Source of the DNA: Nonomuraea jabiensis
GTDB taxonomy: Bacteria > Actinomycetota > Actinomycetes > Streptosporangiales > Streptosporangiaceae
DNA: 64,000 bases
Assembly: GCF_014204795.1 (NCBI RefSeq)
Contig: NZ_JACHMB010000001.1
Coordinates: 9,870,501 to 9,934,500, forward strand
Reading direction: 5' to 3'
Shown here: in pieces, positions 24,547 through 32,072 of the stretch
Layout of the letters: each line of letters opens with the position of its first letter
Numbering within the stretch: position 1 is the stretch's first letter
Position numbers and translations under genes: made by a program
Notes under the pieces: generated by a model
Seen by the model: only the letters and a program-made list of their open reading frames with translations
Told to the model about the DNA's origin: nothing
The model's database searches: none

Positions 24547-25809
24547 TTGCTGTTCTCACGTCTCGCGCGCCGGATGGACGCGCTCGTCAGCGCGTACACG
24601 CGGCTCGGCAGGTTCAGCGGCGCGGTGCTGGTCGCCCGCGGCGACCGGCGGCTCTTCGCCAAGGGGTACGGCCACGCCGACCACGAGCACGGGGCGCCCA
24701 ACACGCCGGCGACGGCGTTCCGCATCGGATCGCAGACCAAGACGTTCACCGCGATCGCGATCCTGCAGTTGCAGGAGCAGGGCCGGCTCCGCGTCACCGA
24801 CCCGCTCGCCCGCCACCTGCCCGGCTACCCGCACGGCGAGCGGATCACCCTGCACCATCTGCTGACCAACACCTCGGGCATCCCCGACTACGTCACGACG
24901 GACGGCTTCACCCGCGTCATGGGGACGCCGCGCACCCGGCGGCAGCTCATCGACGGCTTCAAGGACCGGCCCCTGCTGTTCGAGCCCGGCGCGCGGATGA
25001 GTTACAGCAACTCGGGCTGGATCCTGCTGGGCGAGGTGATCGAGCGGCTGTCCGGCCTGACCTACGGCGAATACCTGCGCCGGAACGTCCTCATCCCCCT
25101 GGCCATGCAGCGCAGCGGCCTGGCCGGCGGCGCCGGGACCGCCGTCGGCTACATGTCGGCCGACGGCGGGCTCACCAGGACCCCGTACCTGGACAACTCC
25201 AACCAGGACGCTGCCGGAGCGCTCCACTCGACGGTCGAGGACCTGCACCGCTGGAACCGCGGCCTGCCCCGGCTGCTGCGGCGCGAGTCGCTGGCGGAGC
25301 TGTTCGGGCCGCACGTCGAGTCCGACGGCACCGGGTACGGCTACGGCTGCTGGGTGAGCGGCGACCGGGTGGAGAGCGCGGGCGGCACCATCGGATTCGT
25401 CAGCGTCTCAGCCCGGTACCGGCGCGACGACCTCTTCGTGACCGTTCTGTCCAACATCGAGAACGCCGCCTTCTCCGAGATCGAGTCCGCGCTGGCGGCC
25501 ATCGCCCGCGGCGAGCCGTATGAACTGCCGAGCCGGCGCCTCTTCGTCACCGTCGCCCCGGACCTCCTCGACCGGTACACCGGCCGCTACACCATGCGGT
25601 ACATGGGACGCACCTCCACGATGGACGTCACGCGGGAGGGCGAGCGGCTCATGGTGGAGGTGCACGGGCTGGTCAGGACGGAGCTGCGCCCGATGTCGGA
25701 GACCCGCTTCTTCGCCAGGATGAAGGGCGAGGTCGAGCTGGACTTCCTGGCGAACGGCGAGGTCGCGCTCAACTGGGCGGGTCACGAGGTCACCGCCCGG
25801 CCAGTCTGA
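24547..25809 (+). CDS. Serine hydrolase of the beta-lactamase/class C-like family
   Basis: 420 residues. The active-site SxxK is 'SQTK' (near 61) and the YxN motif 'YSNSG' (near 152), with 'LLTNTSGIPDY' between, as in class C beta-lactamases, D-alanyl carboxypeptidases and EstB-type esterases. A C-terminal lipocalin-like part starts at 'LLDRYTGRYTMRYMG'. No signal peptide is visible. TTG 24547 is the likely start: GTGGAGG lies four bases upstream, whereas the earlier in-frame TTG at 24523 sits inside the PadR operator. The substrate is not predictable. Probably repressed by the divergent PadR protein. Confidence 0.88.
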   Translation: MLFSRLARRMDALVSAYTRLGRFSGAVLVARGDRRLFAKGYGHADHEHGAPNTPATAFRIGSQTKTFTAIAILQLQEQGRLRVTDPLARHLPGYPHGERITLHHLLTNTSGIPDYVTTDGFTRVMGTPRTRRQLIDGFKDRPLLFEPGARMSYSNSGWILLGEVIERLSGLTYGEYLRRNVLIPLAMQRSGLAGGAGTAVGYMSADGGLTRTPYLDNSNQDAAGALHSTVEDLHRWNRGLPRLLRRESLAELFGPHVESDGTGYGYGCWVSGDRVESAGGTIGFVSVSARYRRDDLFVTVLSNIENAAFSEIESALAAIARGEPYELPSRRLFVTVAPDLLDRYTGRYTMRYMGRTSTMDVTREGERLMVEVHGLVRTELRPMSETRFFARMKGEVELDFLANGEVALNWAGHEVTARPV

Positions 25810-25812
25810 ACG

Positions 25813-25853
25813 CCCCGGCCCGCCCACCATGGCGAGGAGCGGGTGGGCCGGGG
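25813..25853. terminator. Possible bidirectional hairpin between convergent genes
   Basis: CCCCGGCCC (25813-25821) pairs with GGGCCGGGG (25845-25853), and a second partial stem inside can extend it. It lies in the 57 bp between the stops of the serine hydrolase and the glucuronoyl esterase. No T tract follows, as is common in actinomycetes. Confidence 0.5.
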
Positions 25854-25866
25854 GTGTGCCTGTTGG

Positions 25867-28038
25867 TCAGGCGCAGGTGTAGCCGGATGGGAGGGCGGTG
25901 TCGCCGTTCGGGCGGGTCGCCTGGAAGCCGACGCTGGTGGTGGCGGCTCCGGGGGCGAGGGTGCCGTTGTGGCCGGCGTTCTTGATGGTCACGGTCTGCC
26001 CGCTGACGGTGGCGGTGCCGTTCCACGAGCCGGTGAGCGTGTGCCCGGCCGGCAGCGTGAAGGTGACCGTCCATCCGTTGATCGTCGAGGTGCCGGTGTT
26101 GGTGACGGTCAGGGGCTGGATGACGTACCCGGTGGCCCACTGGGTCTGCACGGTGGGGACGGCCGTGCACCTTCCGGTGGAGGTGCCGGGCTGGGTGGTG
26201 ACCTGTGCGGTGTTCGAGACCGGCGAGGTGTTGCCCGCGGCGTCGCGCGCCCTGACCTGGTAGCGGTAGGTGGTGCTCGGGGTCAGGCCCGTGTCGCTGA
26301 ACGAGGTCGTGGCCGAGGTGCCGGCCTGGGTGAACGTGCCGCCGCTCGCGCCGGGCGCGCGCAGGATGTCGTAGCCGGCGACGCCGGTGTCGTCCGTCGA
26401 GGCCGTCCAGCTCAGGGTCGTGCCCGTGGCCGTGGTCGCCGAGGCCACCAGGCCGGCCGGGGCCGTCGGCGGCGAGGTGTCGCCACCGCCGGTCGTCGTG
26501 AACGTGACCGGTTGCGAGTCGCCGGACAGGTTGCCGGCGCCGTCCCGCGCCCGCACGTACACCTGGTACTGGGTGTTCGCGGTCAGCCCGGTGAGGGTGA
26601 TCGAGTTGGTGGTGGACTGGCCGAGCTGCGGGTCGGTGGCGCCCTGCTCGCGGTAGACGTTGTAGCCGGCCAGGCCGGAGCCGCCCTGGTCGGTGGACGC
26701 GGCCCAGGTCAGCGTGGCGCCGGTGGCGGTCACGCTGGACGCGGCGGGGGTGCCGGGCGTGCTCGGCGGGGTGGTGTCGCCGGAGTCGCCGAGGGTGGGG
26801 GTCTGCCAGTCCCTCCACTCGGCCAGATTGCCGAGCGCCTTGGCCGAGATCCTGATCGCGCCGGGAGCGTTGCCCGTCTTCAGCAGGAACTTCTGGATGT
26901 TCTGCTGGAGCGGGGTCCGCCATTCCGCCCTGTTGGCGCAGTGGTTGCCGTCCTGGATGTCGGACCAGTACGTGAGGTTGTCTCCCGCGCCGAGCGCCTT
27001 GTAGACCTCGGCTCCACCCAGGGCCGCCACGCTGGCGGACTTGGGTCCGAGGTTGGTGATGTGCGGATTGTCCATGATGAACAGTCCGCGTGGCGCGACC
27101 ATGGCCACCATCTCATGCGTGTCCACCGGCAGCCTGGCCGGGCTGCTCGTGAAGGAGCCGAACGCGTCGCCGAGCCACGACTGCTCTCCGTACGCGCTGC
27201 TCAGGCTCTGGGCGCCCTCCCCGGGAATGCCGCGGAAGATGGGAACGCCGGCGCTGCCCGACTCGATCGGCATGGTCAAGGCGATGCGCTGATCGAACGC
27301 GCCGATCACGAAAGCGCCCTTTCCGAATCGCGAGCAGCCGGTGACGCCGGTCGCATCCGCTTTGAGAATGCTTCCGCCCGACTGTTCGATGACGTCGATG
27401 ATCCGGCTCACGCCCCAGGCCCAGGCGAGCAGCAGCCCCGTGCTGCTGGAGGAGCCGTAAATGCTGTAGAAAGCGCCCTGTTTGTTGTTGCGCGGCGTGC
27501 CCTCTTTCCCGACCGCGTACGGGTCGTAATTGATGACGGCGGCGCCGGCCGCTTTGATGGCGGCCGTGTCCGCGCCGAATCCGCCCAGGACGACGACGGC
27601 GGGGAAAGGTCCGGAACCGCTCGGCAGATCGACGCTCGCCGAGAAACTCGAGCTCCTGCCGTTGTGGTTCACATTCACGGTGATGCCGGTCCTGGAGACC
27701 GTTCCGGTGACGCTGGCCGGCTTTCCGGGCTTCTCACCGTAGACGAATTTCTCGGCCAGCTTTTTGATCTCCTGCCGCCGGCAACGCCATTCGGACTTGG
27801 CGGAGATGCGCGTACCGTCCAGTTTCTTGAAGGGGTCGGGAAGCTTGGAGTTGGTGGGCAGGGAGCCTGCGTCGGGCAGGCCGGTCACCGTGCAGTCTGC
27901 GCCCTCGTCCTCGACTCCGGCAGCCGCGACGGCCTCGGGGGGCGCTACCGTCACCGCTCCGGCGACCGACAGCGTCAGCGCTGCCGTCAGCGCGACGACC
28001 CTCGAACGGATCTTGGAGCGGGCCAGGCTGGTGATCAC
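25867..28038 (-). CDS. Secreted glucuronoyl esterase (CE15) with two fibronectin III domains and a CBM2
   Basis: 723 residues, secreted by a signal peptide ending near 'PPEAVAAAG'. The CE15 catalytic domain (about 45-410) has the nucleophile motif 'GCSRFGKGA' (near 233), 'PIESGSAGVPIFR' and a distal His in 'IQDGNHCANR'. Such enzymes cut the ester between glucuronoxylan and lignin. FN3 domains follow at about 420-505 and 515-605 ('PPSTPGTPAASSVTATGATLTWAAS', 'APAGLVASATTATGTTLSWTAS'), then a cellulose-binding CBM2 (about 620-723, 'VQTQWATGYVIQPLTVTNTG', 'SWNGTATVSGQTVTIKN'). GTG 28038 follows GGAGAG. Three CGAAA-type dyads lie upstream, fitting a xylan-responsive LacI regulon. Confidence 0.93.
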   Translation of the reverse strand: MITSLARSKIRSRVVALTAALTLSVAGAVTVAPPEAVAAAGVEDEGADCTVTGLPDAGSLPTNSKLPDPFKKLDGTRISAKSEWRCRRQEIKKLAEKFVYGEKPGKPASVTGTVSRTGITVNVNHNGRSSSFSASVDLPSGSGPFPAVVVLGGFGADTAAIKAAGAAVINYDPYAVGKEGTPRNNKQGAFYSIYGSSSSTGLLLAWAWGVSRIIDVIEQSGGSILKADATGVTGCSRFGKGAFVIGAFDQRIALTMPIESGSAGVPIFRGIPGEGAQSLSSAYGEQSWLGDAFGSFTSSPARLPVDTHEMVAMVAPRGLFIMDNPHITNLGPKSASVAALGGAEVYKALGAGDNLTYWSDIQDGNHCANRAEWRTPLQQNIQKFLLKTGNAPGAIRISAKALGNLAEWRDWQTPTLGDSGDTTPPSTPGTPAASSVTATGATLTWAASTDQGGSGLAGYNVYREQGATDPQLGQSTTNSITLTGLTANTQYQVYVRARDGAGNLSGDSQPVTFTTTGGGDTSPPTAPAGLVASATTATGTTLSWTASTDDTGVAGYDILRAPGASGGTFTQAGTSATTSFSDTGLTPSTTYRYQVRARDAAGNTSPVSNTAQVTTQPGTSTGRCTAVPTVQTQWATGYVIQPLTVTNTGTSTINGWTVTFTLPAGHTLTGSWNGTATVSGQTVTIKNAGHNGTLAPGAATTSVGFQATRPNGDTALPSGYTCA

Positions 28039-28111
28039 CAGGGCTCTCCCTTCCGGGTGGAGTTTTGGCGATCAGTCTGGAAACCCTTATGAAACATGTC
28101 AACACTGAGCC

Positions 28112-28235
28112 GAAACGTTTCAAGAGTGGAGGTTTTTGAGCTGGGCTTGCTGGTTTGACGATGCCGAAACTTTCGGAAAGTCGGCCGAATGTGGGGCATC
28201 ATCCCTCGGCACTATCCGCCACCCCGAAAGTTTCG
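28112..28235. promoter_or_regulatory. Three CGAAA-N-TTTCG-like dyads upstream of the glucuronoyl esterase
   Basis: GAAACGTTTC (28112-28121), CCGAAACTTTCGG (28164-28176) and CGAAAGTTTCG (28225-28235). From memory, CGAA-N-TTCG type repeats are bound by LacI-family xylan/xyloside repressors (BxlR) in Streptomyces. Here they precede an enzyme acting on glucuronoxylan. The third is nearest the 3' end of the flanking TetR gene. Confidence 0.65.
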
Positions 28236-28244
28236 AGCGTGCGG

Positions 28245-28853
28245 TCAGCGGCTGAAGGACGGCTGGTTGGCGGCGAGGGTGCGGACGGCCGACACGACCG
28301 CCTCGCGGCGCCGGGCCAGGGCCGCCCGGTCGTCCTGCTCGTCGAGGACGAGGCGGCACAGCTGGGGGACGGCGAAGTTCCAGGCCACCAGCCCGAGCAC
28401 GGTGAACATCCAGTCCTGGGCGGCGCAGGTGCGCTCGGGCTCGCCCAATCCGGCGCCGACGCCGGCGTCCACGAGGTCGCGTACGTTGCCCCGGTAGGCC
28501 GCGCGGCGCTCGTCCTCGCCCTGGACGGGACCCGGGCCGCTTTCCAGCGCCTCCCACAGCAGCAACCTGATCAGGTCCGGGTGGTCCTGGTACCAGTCGA
28601 ACAGCTGCCCCACGGAGTCGGCCACCGCGCCGGGATCGAGGGTGCCCGCGTGGCAGACCTCGTCGACCTTGGCCCGCACCACGGCGCCGAACAGCTTCTC
28701 CTTGCCCCCGAAGTACAGGTAGATCGCCTGCTTGTTGGCCTTGGCGGCGGCGGCGATGCGCTCGACCCGGGCGCCGGCCAGGCCGTGCGCGGCGAACTCG
28801 GCGGTGGCGGACTCGAAGATCCGCTGTCTGGTGGCCTCCGCGTCGTAGCTCAT
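28245..28853 (-). CDS. TetR family transcriptional regulator
   Basis: 202 residues. The DNA-binding part is 'RQRIFESATAEFAAHGLAGARVERIAAAAKANKQAIYLYFGGKEKLFGAVV', followed by a helical C-terminus of the TetR_C type ('LFDWYQDHPDLIRLLLWEALESG'). ATG 28853 gives the standard length; the same frame runs open upstream through the neighbouring SDR gene. Divergent from that SDR gene, with a TAAACCA dyad between them, so it probably represses the SDR and itself. Confidence 0.92.
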   Translation of the reverse strand: MSYDAEATRQRIFESATAEFAAHGLAGARVERIAAAAKANKQAIYLYFGGKEKLFGAVVRAKVDEVCHAGTLDPGAVADSVGQLFDWYQDHPDLIRLLLWEALESGPGPVQGEDERRAAYRGNVRDLVDAGVGAGLGEPERTCAAQDWMFTVLGLVAWNFAVPQLCRLVLDEQDDRAALARRREAVVSAVRTLAANQPSFSR

Positions 28854-28904
28854 GTCCAGAATTAAACCATCCAGTTGACTTTGCGGGCGACTTCCGCTTC
28901 GATC

Positions 28905-28924
28905 TAAACCAACCAGATGGTTTA
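28905..28924. promoter_or_regulatory. TetR operator TAAACCA-N6-TGGTTTA
   Basis: Perfect 7-bp arms separated by 6 bp, 16 bp before the SDR ATG. A related half-site, TAAACCATCCAG, lies at 28863-28874 by the TetR start, so each gene has a site. Confidence 0.75.
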
Positions 28925-28940
28925 TTTCTGAGGAGACATC

Positions 28941-29732
28941 ATGTCCGTAACTCCCGTGCCGGTCCGCTCGCCGCTGCCCACCGGTCTCGCCGGCTCCACC
29001 GTTGTCCTCATCGGCGGCACCTCGGGCATCGGCCTGTCCGCCGGCGTGCTGCTGGGTGGGGTGGGCGCCCGGGTCGTGCTGGTCGGCCGCGACCAGGCCA
29101 GGCTGGCGGCCGCCGTGGACCGCGTACGCGAGGCGGCCCCGGCCGGCGGCCCGGCGGACTCGGTGCTCGGCGTCTCCGCCGACGGGTCGGACGAGGACGC
29201 GCTGGCGGAGGTCTTCGAGCAGGCCGGCCAGGTCGACCACGTGCTCGTGACGGCCGGCGGCATCGGCGGCGCGGGCCCGGTGACCGAGCTCTCCCGCGAC
29301 GACCTCCGTTCGGTCCTGGACGCCCGCCTCTGGGGCGCGTTCGCCGCCGCCCGGCTCGCGGCGGCCCGGCTGCCGGCGGGCGGCTCGATCACGTTCACCT
29401 CGGGCACGTACGTCCTCCGCCCGGTCCCCGGGATGACCGGCCCGCTGGCGGCCGTCGGCGCCGTCGAGACCTTCACCAGGGCGCTCGCCGTCGAGCTGGC
29501 GCCGAAGCGGCTCCGGGTGAACGCCATCCGCTACGGCAGCTTCGACACCCCGCTGCTGCGCACGGTGTCCGGGCTCGACGGCGACGCCGCGGTCGCCAAG
29601 GCCGGGGAGGGCACCCCGCTCGGCCGCTTCGGCACCGCCGAGGAGGCCGCCGCCTCGGCCCTGTTCGTGATGGCCAACAACTACGTCACCGGTCAGGTGA
29701 TCACGGTGGACGGCGGGCAGAGCCTGGCGTGA
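28941..29732 (+). CDS. Atypical short-chain dehydrogenase lacking the YxxxK catalytic pair
   Basis: 263 residues of SDR fold: cofactor motif 'VVLIGGTSGIGLSAGVLL', 'VGRD', a substrate-loop Ser/Thr in 'ITFTSGTYVLRP', and the C-terminal 'ITVDGGQSLA'. Where the family normally has YxxxK, this protein reads 'GPLAAVGAVETFTRALAVEL', so both Tyr and Lys are missing. It may bind NAD(P) without classical catalysis or use another mechanism. ATG 28941 follows GAGGAGAC. It is divergently paired with a TetR regulator, and a strong hairpin follows. Confidence 0.85.
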   Translation: MSVTPVPVRSPLPTGLAGSTVVLIGGTSGIGLSAGVLLGGVGARVVLVGRDQARLAAAVDRVREAAPAGGPADSVLGVSADGSDEDALAEVFEQAGQVDHVLVTAGGIGGAGPVTELSRDDLRSVLDARLWGAFAAARLAAARLPAGGSITFTSGTYVLRPVPGMTGPLAAVGAVETFTRALAVELAPKRLRVNAIRYGSFDTPLLRTVSGLDGDAAVAKAGEGTPLGRFGTAEEAAASALFVMANNYVTGQVITVDGGQSLA

Positions 29733-29741
29733 GACGGACAC

Positions 29742-29770
29742 GGGTGAGCGGCCCCGGGCACCGCTCACCC
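29742..29770 (+). terminator. Hairpin terminator after the SDR gene
   Basis: GGGTGAGCGG (29742-29751) and CCGCTCACCC (29761-29770) form a perfect 10-bp stem with a 9-base loop, starting 10 bp after the SDR stop. No T tract follows. Confidence 0.75.
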
Positions 29771-29834
29771 ATGCCCGCGCGGTGGGCGGCGTTCGGCCAG
29801 GCTGAGCAGCGCGTCGGCGGTCTTGCCGAGCGCC

Positions 29835-30088
29835 GGCCCTGGGCCAGGCCCAGCCGCAGGCCCGCCACCACCGCGGGGGCCGCCGACGGCAACTGGATCC
29901 GGGTGAGCAGGGCCACGCCGCGCAGCCCGTACGCCTTTCCGGCCTCCACCAGGTGCGGGTCCACGTGGGACAGGGCCGAGGAGAGCGTGGCGTAGACGGG
30001 GAAGAGGACGCCTATCGCCACCAGCACGGTCGTCGAGCCCTCCGCGATGCTCAGCCAAAGCACGAGCAGGGGGTCTCGCTTTCCTTTC
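29835..30088 (-). pseudogene. Internal fragment of an ABC permease (SsuC/TauC type)
   Basis: The minus strand reads 'PLLVLWLSIAEGSTTVLVAIGVLFPVYATLSSALSHVDPHLVEAGKAYGLRGVALLTRIQLPSAAPAVVAGLRLGLAQG', the conserved middle of sulfonate/nitrate-type permeases with its EAA loop. Both ends are missing, and the frame changes after 'LRLGLAQG'. No partner ATPase or binding protein is nearby. The flanks (29771-29834 and 30089-30141) hold nothing recognisable. Confidence 0.75.
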
Positions 30089-30141
30089 GTGTGGAATCCG
30101 TAGAACCAGGATTCAGGCAGGCGTCCCCATCAAAGTCGCCT

Positions 30142-31134
30142 TCAGTGCTCGGAGTCGAGTTTCGCCCGCTGGTCCGCCGTCAACTCCAGGTCCACCGCGG
30201 CCAGGCTCTCCTCCAACTGCTCGACCGAGGAAGCACCGACCAGCGGGATCATCGGAATCTCGCCGCCGATGAGCCAGGCGAGCACCACCTGGTTGACGGT
30301 CGCGCCTGTCTCCTGTGCCACTTCCCGCAGTGCCGCCAGCCGCCGAGGCGTGCCGGGGTGGTCGAACGCGGCATCGAACGGCTTGTCCGCACGTACGTAG
30401 CCGCCGCCCAGCAGGGGCGAGTAGGCGACCAGCGTGAGCTCGGGCTCCGCCCTCAGATAGCTGAGCAGGTTCCCGTCGACCACGCCGAAGTTGCCGTCCT
30501 GGGACCGCAGCGTCGGCAGATCGGTACGTGGACGCAGGTAGGAATGGTGATACTGCAGGACCTCATAGCCGGGCAGACCTGCCGCAGCCGCCAGGTTCCG
30601 GGCCCGTTCGAGCCGCCAGGCCCAGTGGTTGCTCGCCCCGAGAAGGCCGACGGCGCCTGCCTGAACCAGATCCGCGAACGCCTCGACGGTCTCCTCCAGC
30701 GGCACCTTGGAACCTTCGAGGTACGCATGTGCGTACAGCAGGTCCAGCTTGTCCATGCCGAGCCGTTCCCTGCTTCGCTCCGAAGATTCCCGGATCACCT
30801 GGGCGGACAAGCCCTCAAGGTCGTGGCTGAGGCCGGTCGCCGGAGCGTTGGGCCGTCCGCCGAGTTTGGTGGCGATGACGATCTCATCGGTGACGTTGCG
30901 GCTACGGCGCCAGCGGCCGAGCAGCGCTTCGCTCTCGCCTCCCTGAGTGCCATTGACCCAGTAGGCGTAATTGTTGGCGGTGTCAATGAAATTGCCGCCG
31001 GCCTCGACGAAGCGGTCAAGAATGGCGAACGACGTCGCCTCGTCGATGGCGGTGCCGAACAACATCGCGCCCAGGCTCAGCACGCTGACGCGACGGCGAG
31101 TCTTCGGATCGGTGCCAATCGTGCGGTACTTCAT
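30142..31134 (-). CDS. Aldo/keto reductase
   Basis: 330 residues. NAD(P)H-dependent oxidoreductase of the TIM-barrel family: 'FIDTANNYAYWVNGTQGGESEALLG' carries Asp and Tyr, 'IVIATKLGG' the Lys, 'DLLYAHAYLEGS' the His position, and 'IPLVGASSVEQLEESL' the cofactor end. ATG 31134 ('MKYRTIG') is the family start; an upstream in-frame ATG would add 18 residues without family support. It is flanked by remnants on both sides but looks intact. The substrate is unknown. Confidence 0.9.
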   Translation of the reverse strand: MKYRTIGTDPKTRRRVSVLSLGAMLFGTAIDEATSFAILDRFVEAGGNFIDTANNYAYWVNGTQGGESEALLGRWRRSRNVTDEIVIATKLGGRPNAPATGLSHDLEGLSAQVIRESSERSRERLGMDKLDLLYAHAYLEGSKVPLEETVEAFADLVQAGAVGLLGASNHWAWRLERARNLAAAAGLPGYEVLQYHHSYLRPRTDLPTLRSQDGNFGVVDGNLLSYLRAEPELTLVAYSPLLGGGYVRADKPFDAAFDHPGTPRRLAALREVAQETGATVNQVVLAWLIGGEIPMIPLVGASSVEQLEESLAAVDLELTADQRAKLDSEH

Positions 31135-31225
31135 GTGAAATCCTCTCCCGCTGCCCATCCATGTCGGACGTCGGCCGGGATTATTCACCCTAGAGTCGAC
31201 TCAAGGTCAACCGGAGGCCAGATGG

Positions 31226-31572
31226 TCACCCCCCGTCGCGGGTCTCGCCGGTGAAGCCGATGCCGAGCGCCTTGCGTACCGGGCTCCTGCCGCCGTCCGC
31301 CGCGACCAGGTGACGCGCCCGCAGGGTCTCTCCCGTTCCGAGTCCGGCGGTCACCCCGTGCTCGTCCGGCTCGAGTTCGGCGATCCGCTCGCGCAGCACC
31401 GCCTCGGTACGCCACTGCGGGCGCGTCATCACGGTGGGGTACGGGCACCGCGTCGGTGGCCGGGGCGCGCTGCGGCAGGTGACGTCCCGGCGGGCAGGTC
31501 CACGGCAAGGGTGACTCCGGTCGGGCCGGCACCGACGATGAGGACGTCCGTCGTTTTCTCCGTGATCACCAT
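31226..31572 (-). pseudogene. Remnant of an FAD-dependent aromatic monooxygenase
   Basis: The start 'MVITEKTTDVLIVGAGPTGVTLAVDLPAG' is the FAD-binding N-terminus of a PheA/TfdB-like hydroxylase. About 30 residues later the match jumps to another frame and to a later part of the protein: 'TRPQWRTEAVLRERIAEL', 'DGVTAGLGTGETLRARHLVAADGGRSPVRKALGIGFTGET', then a stop. An internal deletion with frameshift and loss of the C-terminal two thirds has killed the gene. Confidence 0.75.
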
Positions 31573-31574
31573 GG

Positions 31575-31836
31575 CGCTGGTGAGCCCGGCCCGGCAGCCG
31601 GTCTTGGCGGTGAGGTCGGCGACCATGAACGACGGCACGAGGGCCCACGTGCCGGGCGCCTGCTCGCGGAACACGGCGACCATGGGGTAGCGTGCCAGGA
31701 CGCGGACGCGCAGGTCGGTGTGGAAGGGCTCGTAGAAGACGAACGCCACGTCCAGGTGGCCCGAGACGACCCGGTCGCTCAGCTCGTCGCCTCTACCGGT
31801 CTCCAGCGTCAGGTGCAGCCGGGGCGAGCGGCGCAA
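31575..31836 (-). pseudogene. Remnant of a LysR-type regulator (substrate-binding part)
   Basis: 'PRLHLTLETGRGDELSDRVVSGHLDVAFVF', 'VRVLARYPMVAVFREQAPG' and 'GCRAGL' match the inducer-binding domain of LysR regulators. The helix-turn-helix and the C-terminal end are missing. The frame runs directly into the adjacent flavoprotein remnant, so an in-frame fused product is possible on paper. Confidence 0.6.
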
Positions 31837-31837
31837 C

Positions 31838-32072
31838 CGTTCTGCCCGCGCTCCGCGACGCCTCGATCGAGAAGGTGACGGTGGACCGCAGGATCGTCCC
31901 CGCGGACGGCCTGCCCGTGATCGGGCGCAGCCCGGTGTACTCCAACGTGCGCAGCGTCACCACCAACGCCGGCATCACGCTGGGGCCGGTGCTCGCCCAG
32001 CTCATGGCTACCGAGGTGCTCGACGGGGCACGCATGGACGTGCTGGACCCGTACCGGGCCGATCGCTTCTGA
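31838..32072 (+). pseudogene. C-terminal remnant of a D-amino-acid oxidase-type (DAO) FAD oxidoreductase
   Basis: 'RRIVPADGLPVIGRSPVYSNVRSVTTNAGITLGPVLAQLMATEVLDGARMDVLDPYRADRF' is the usual C-terminus of DAO-family oxidoreductases. The FAD-binding N-terminus is absent; the frame upstream is antisense to the LysR remnant. Its stop abuts the stop of the convergent MFS gene with no gap. Confidence 0.7.

Noticed and set aside
29835..32072. An insertion sequence or genomic island end as the cause of the remnants
   Set aside because: No transposase, terminal inverted repeats, target duplications, tRNA or integrase could be seen.
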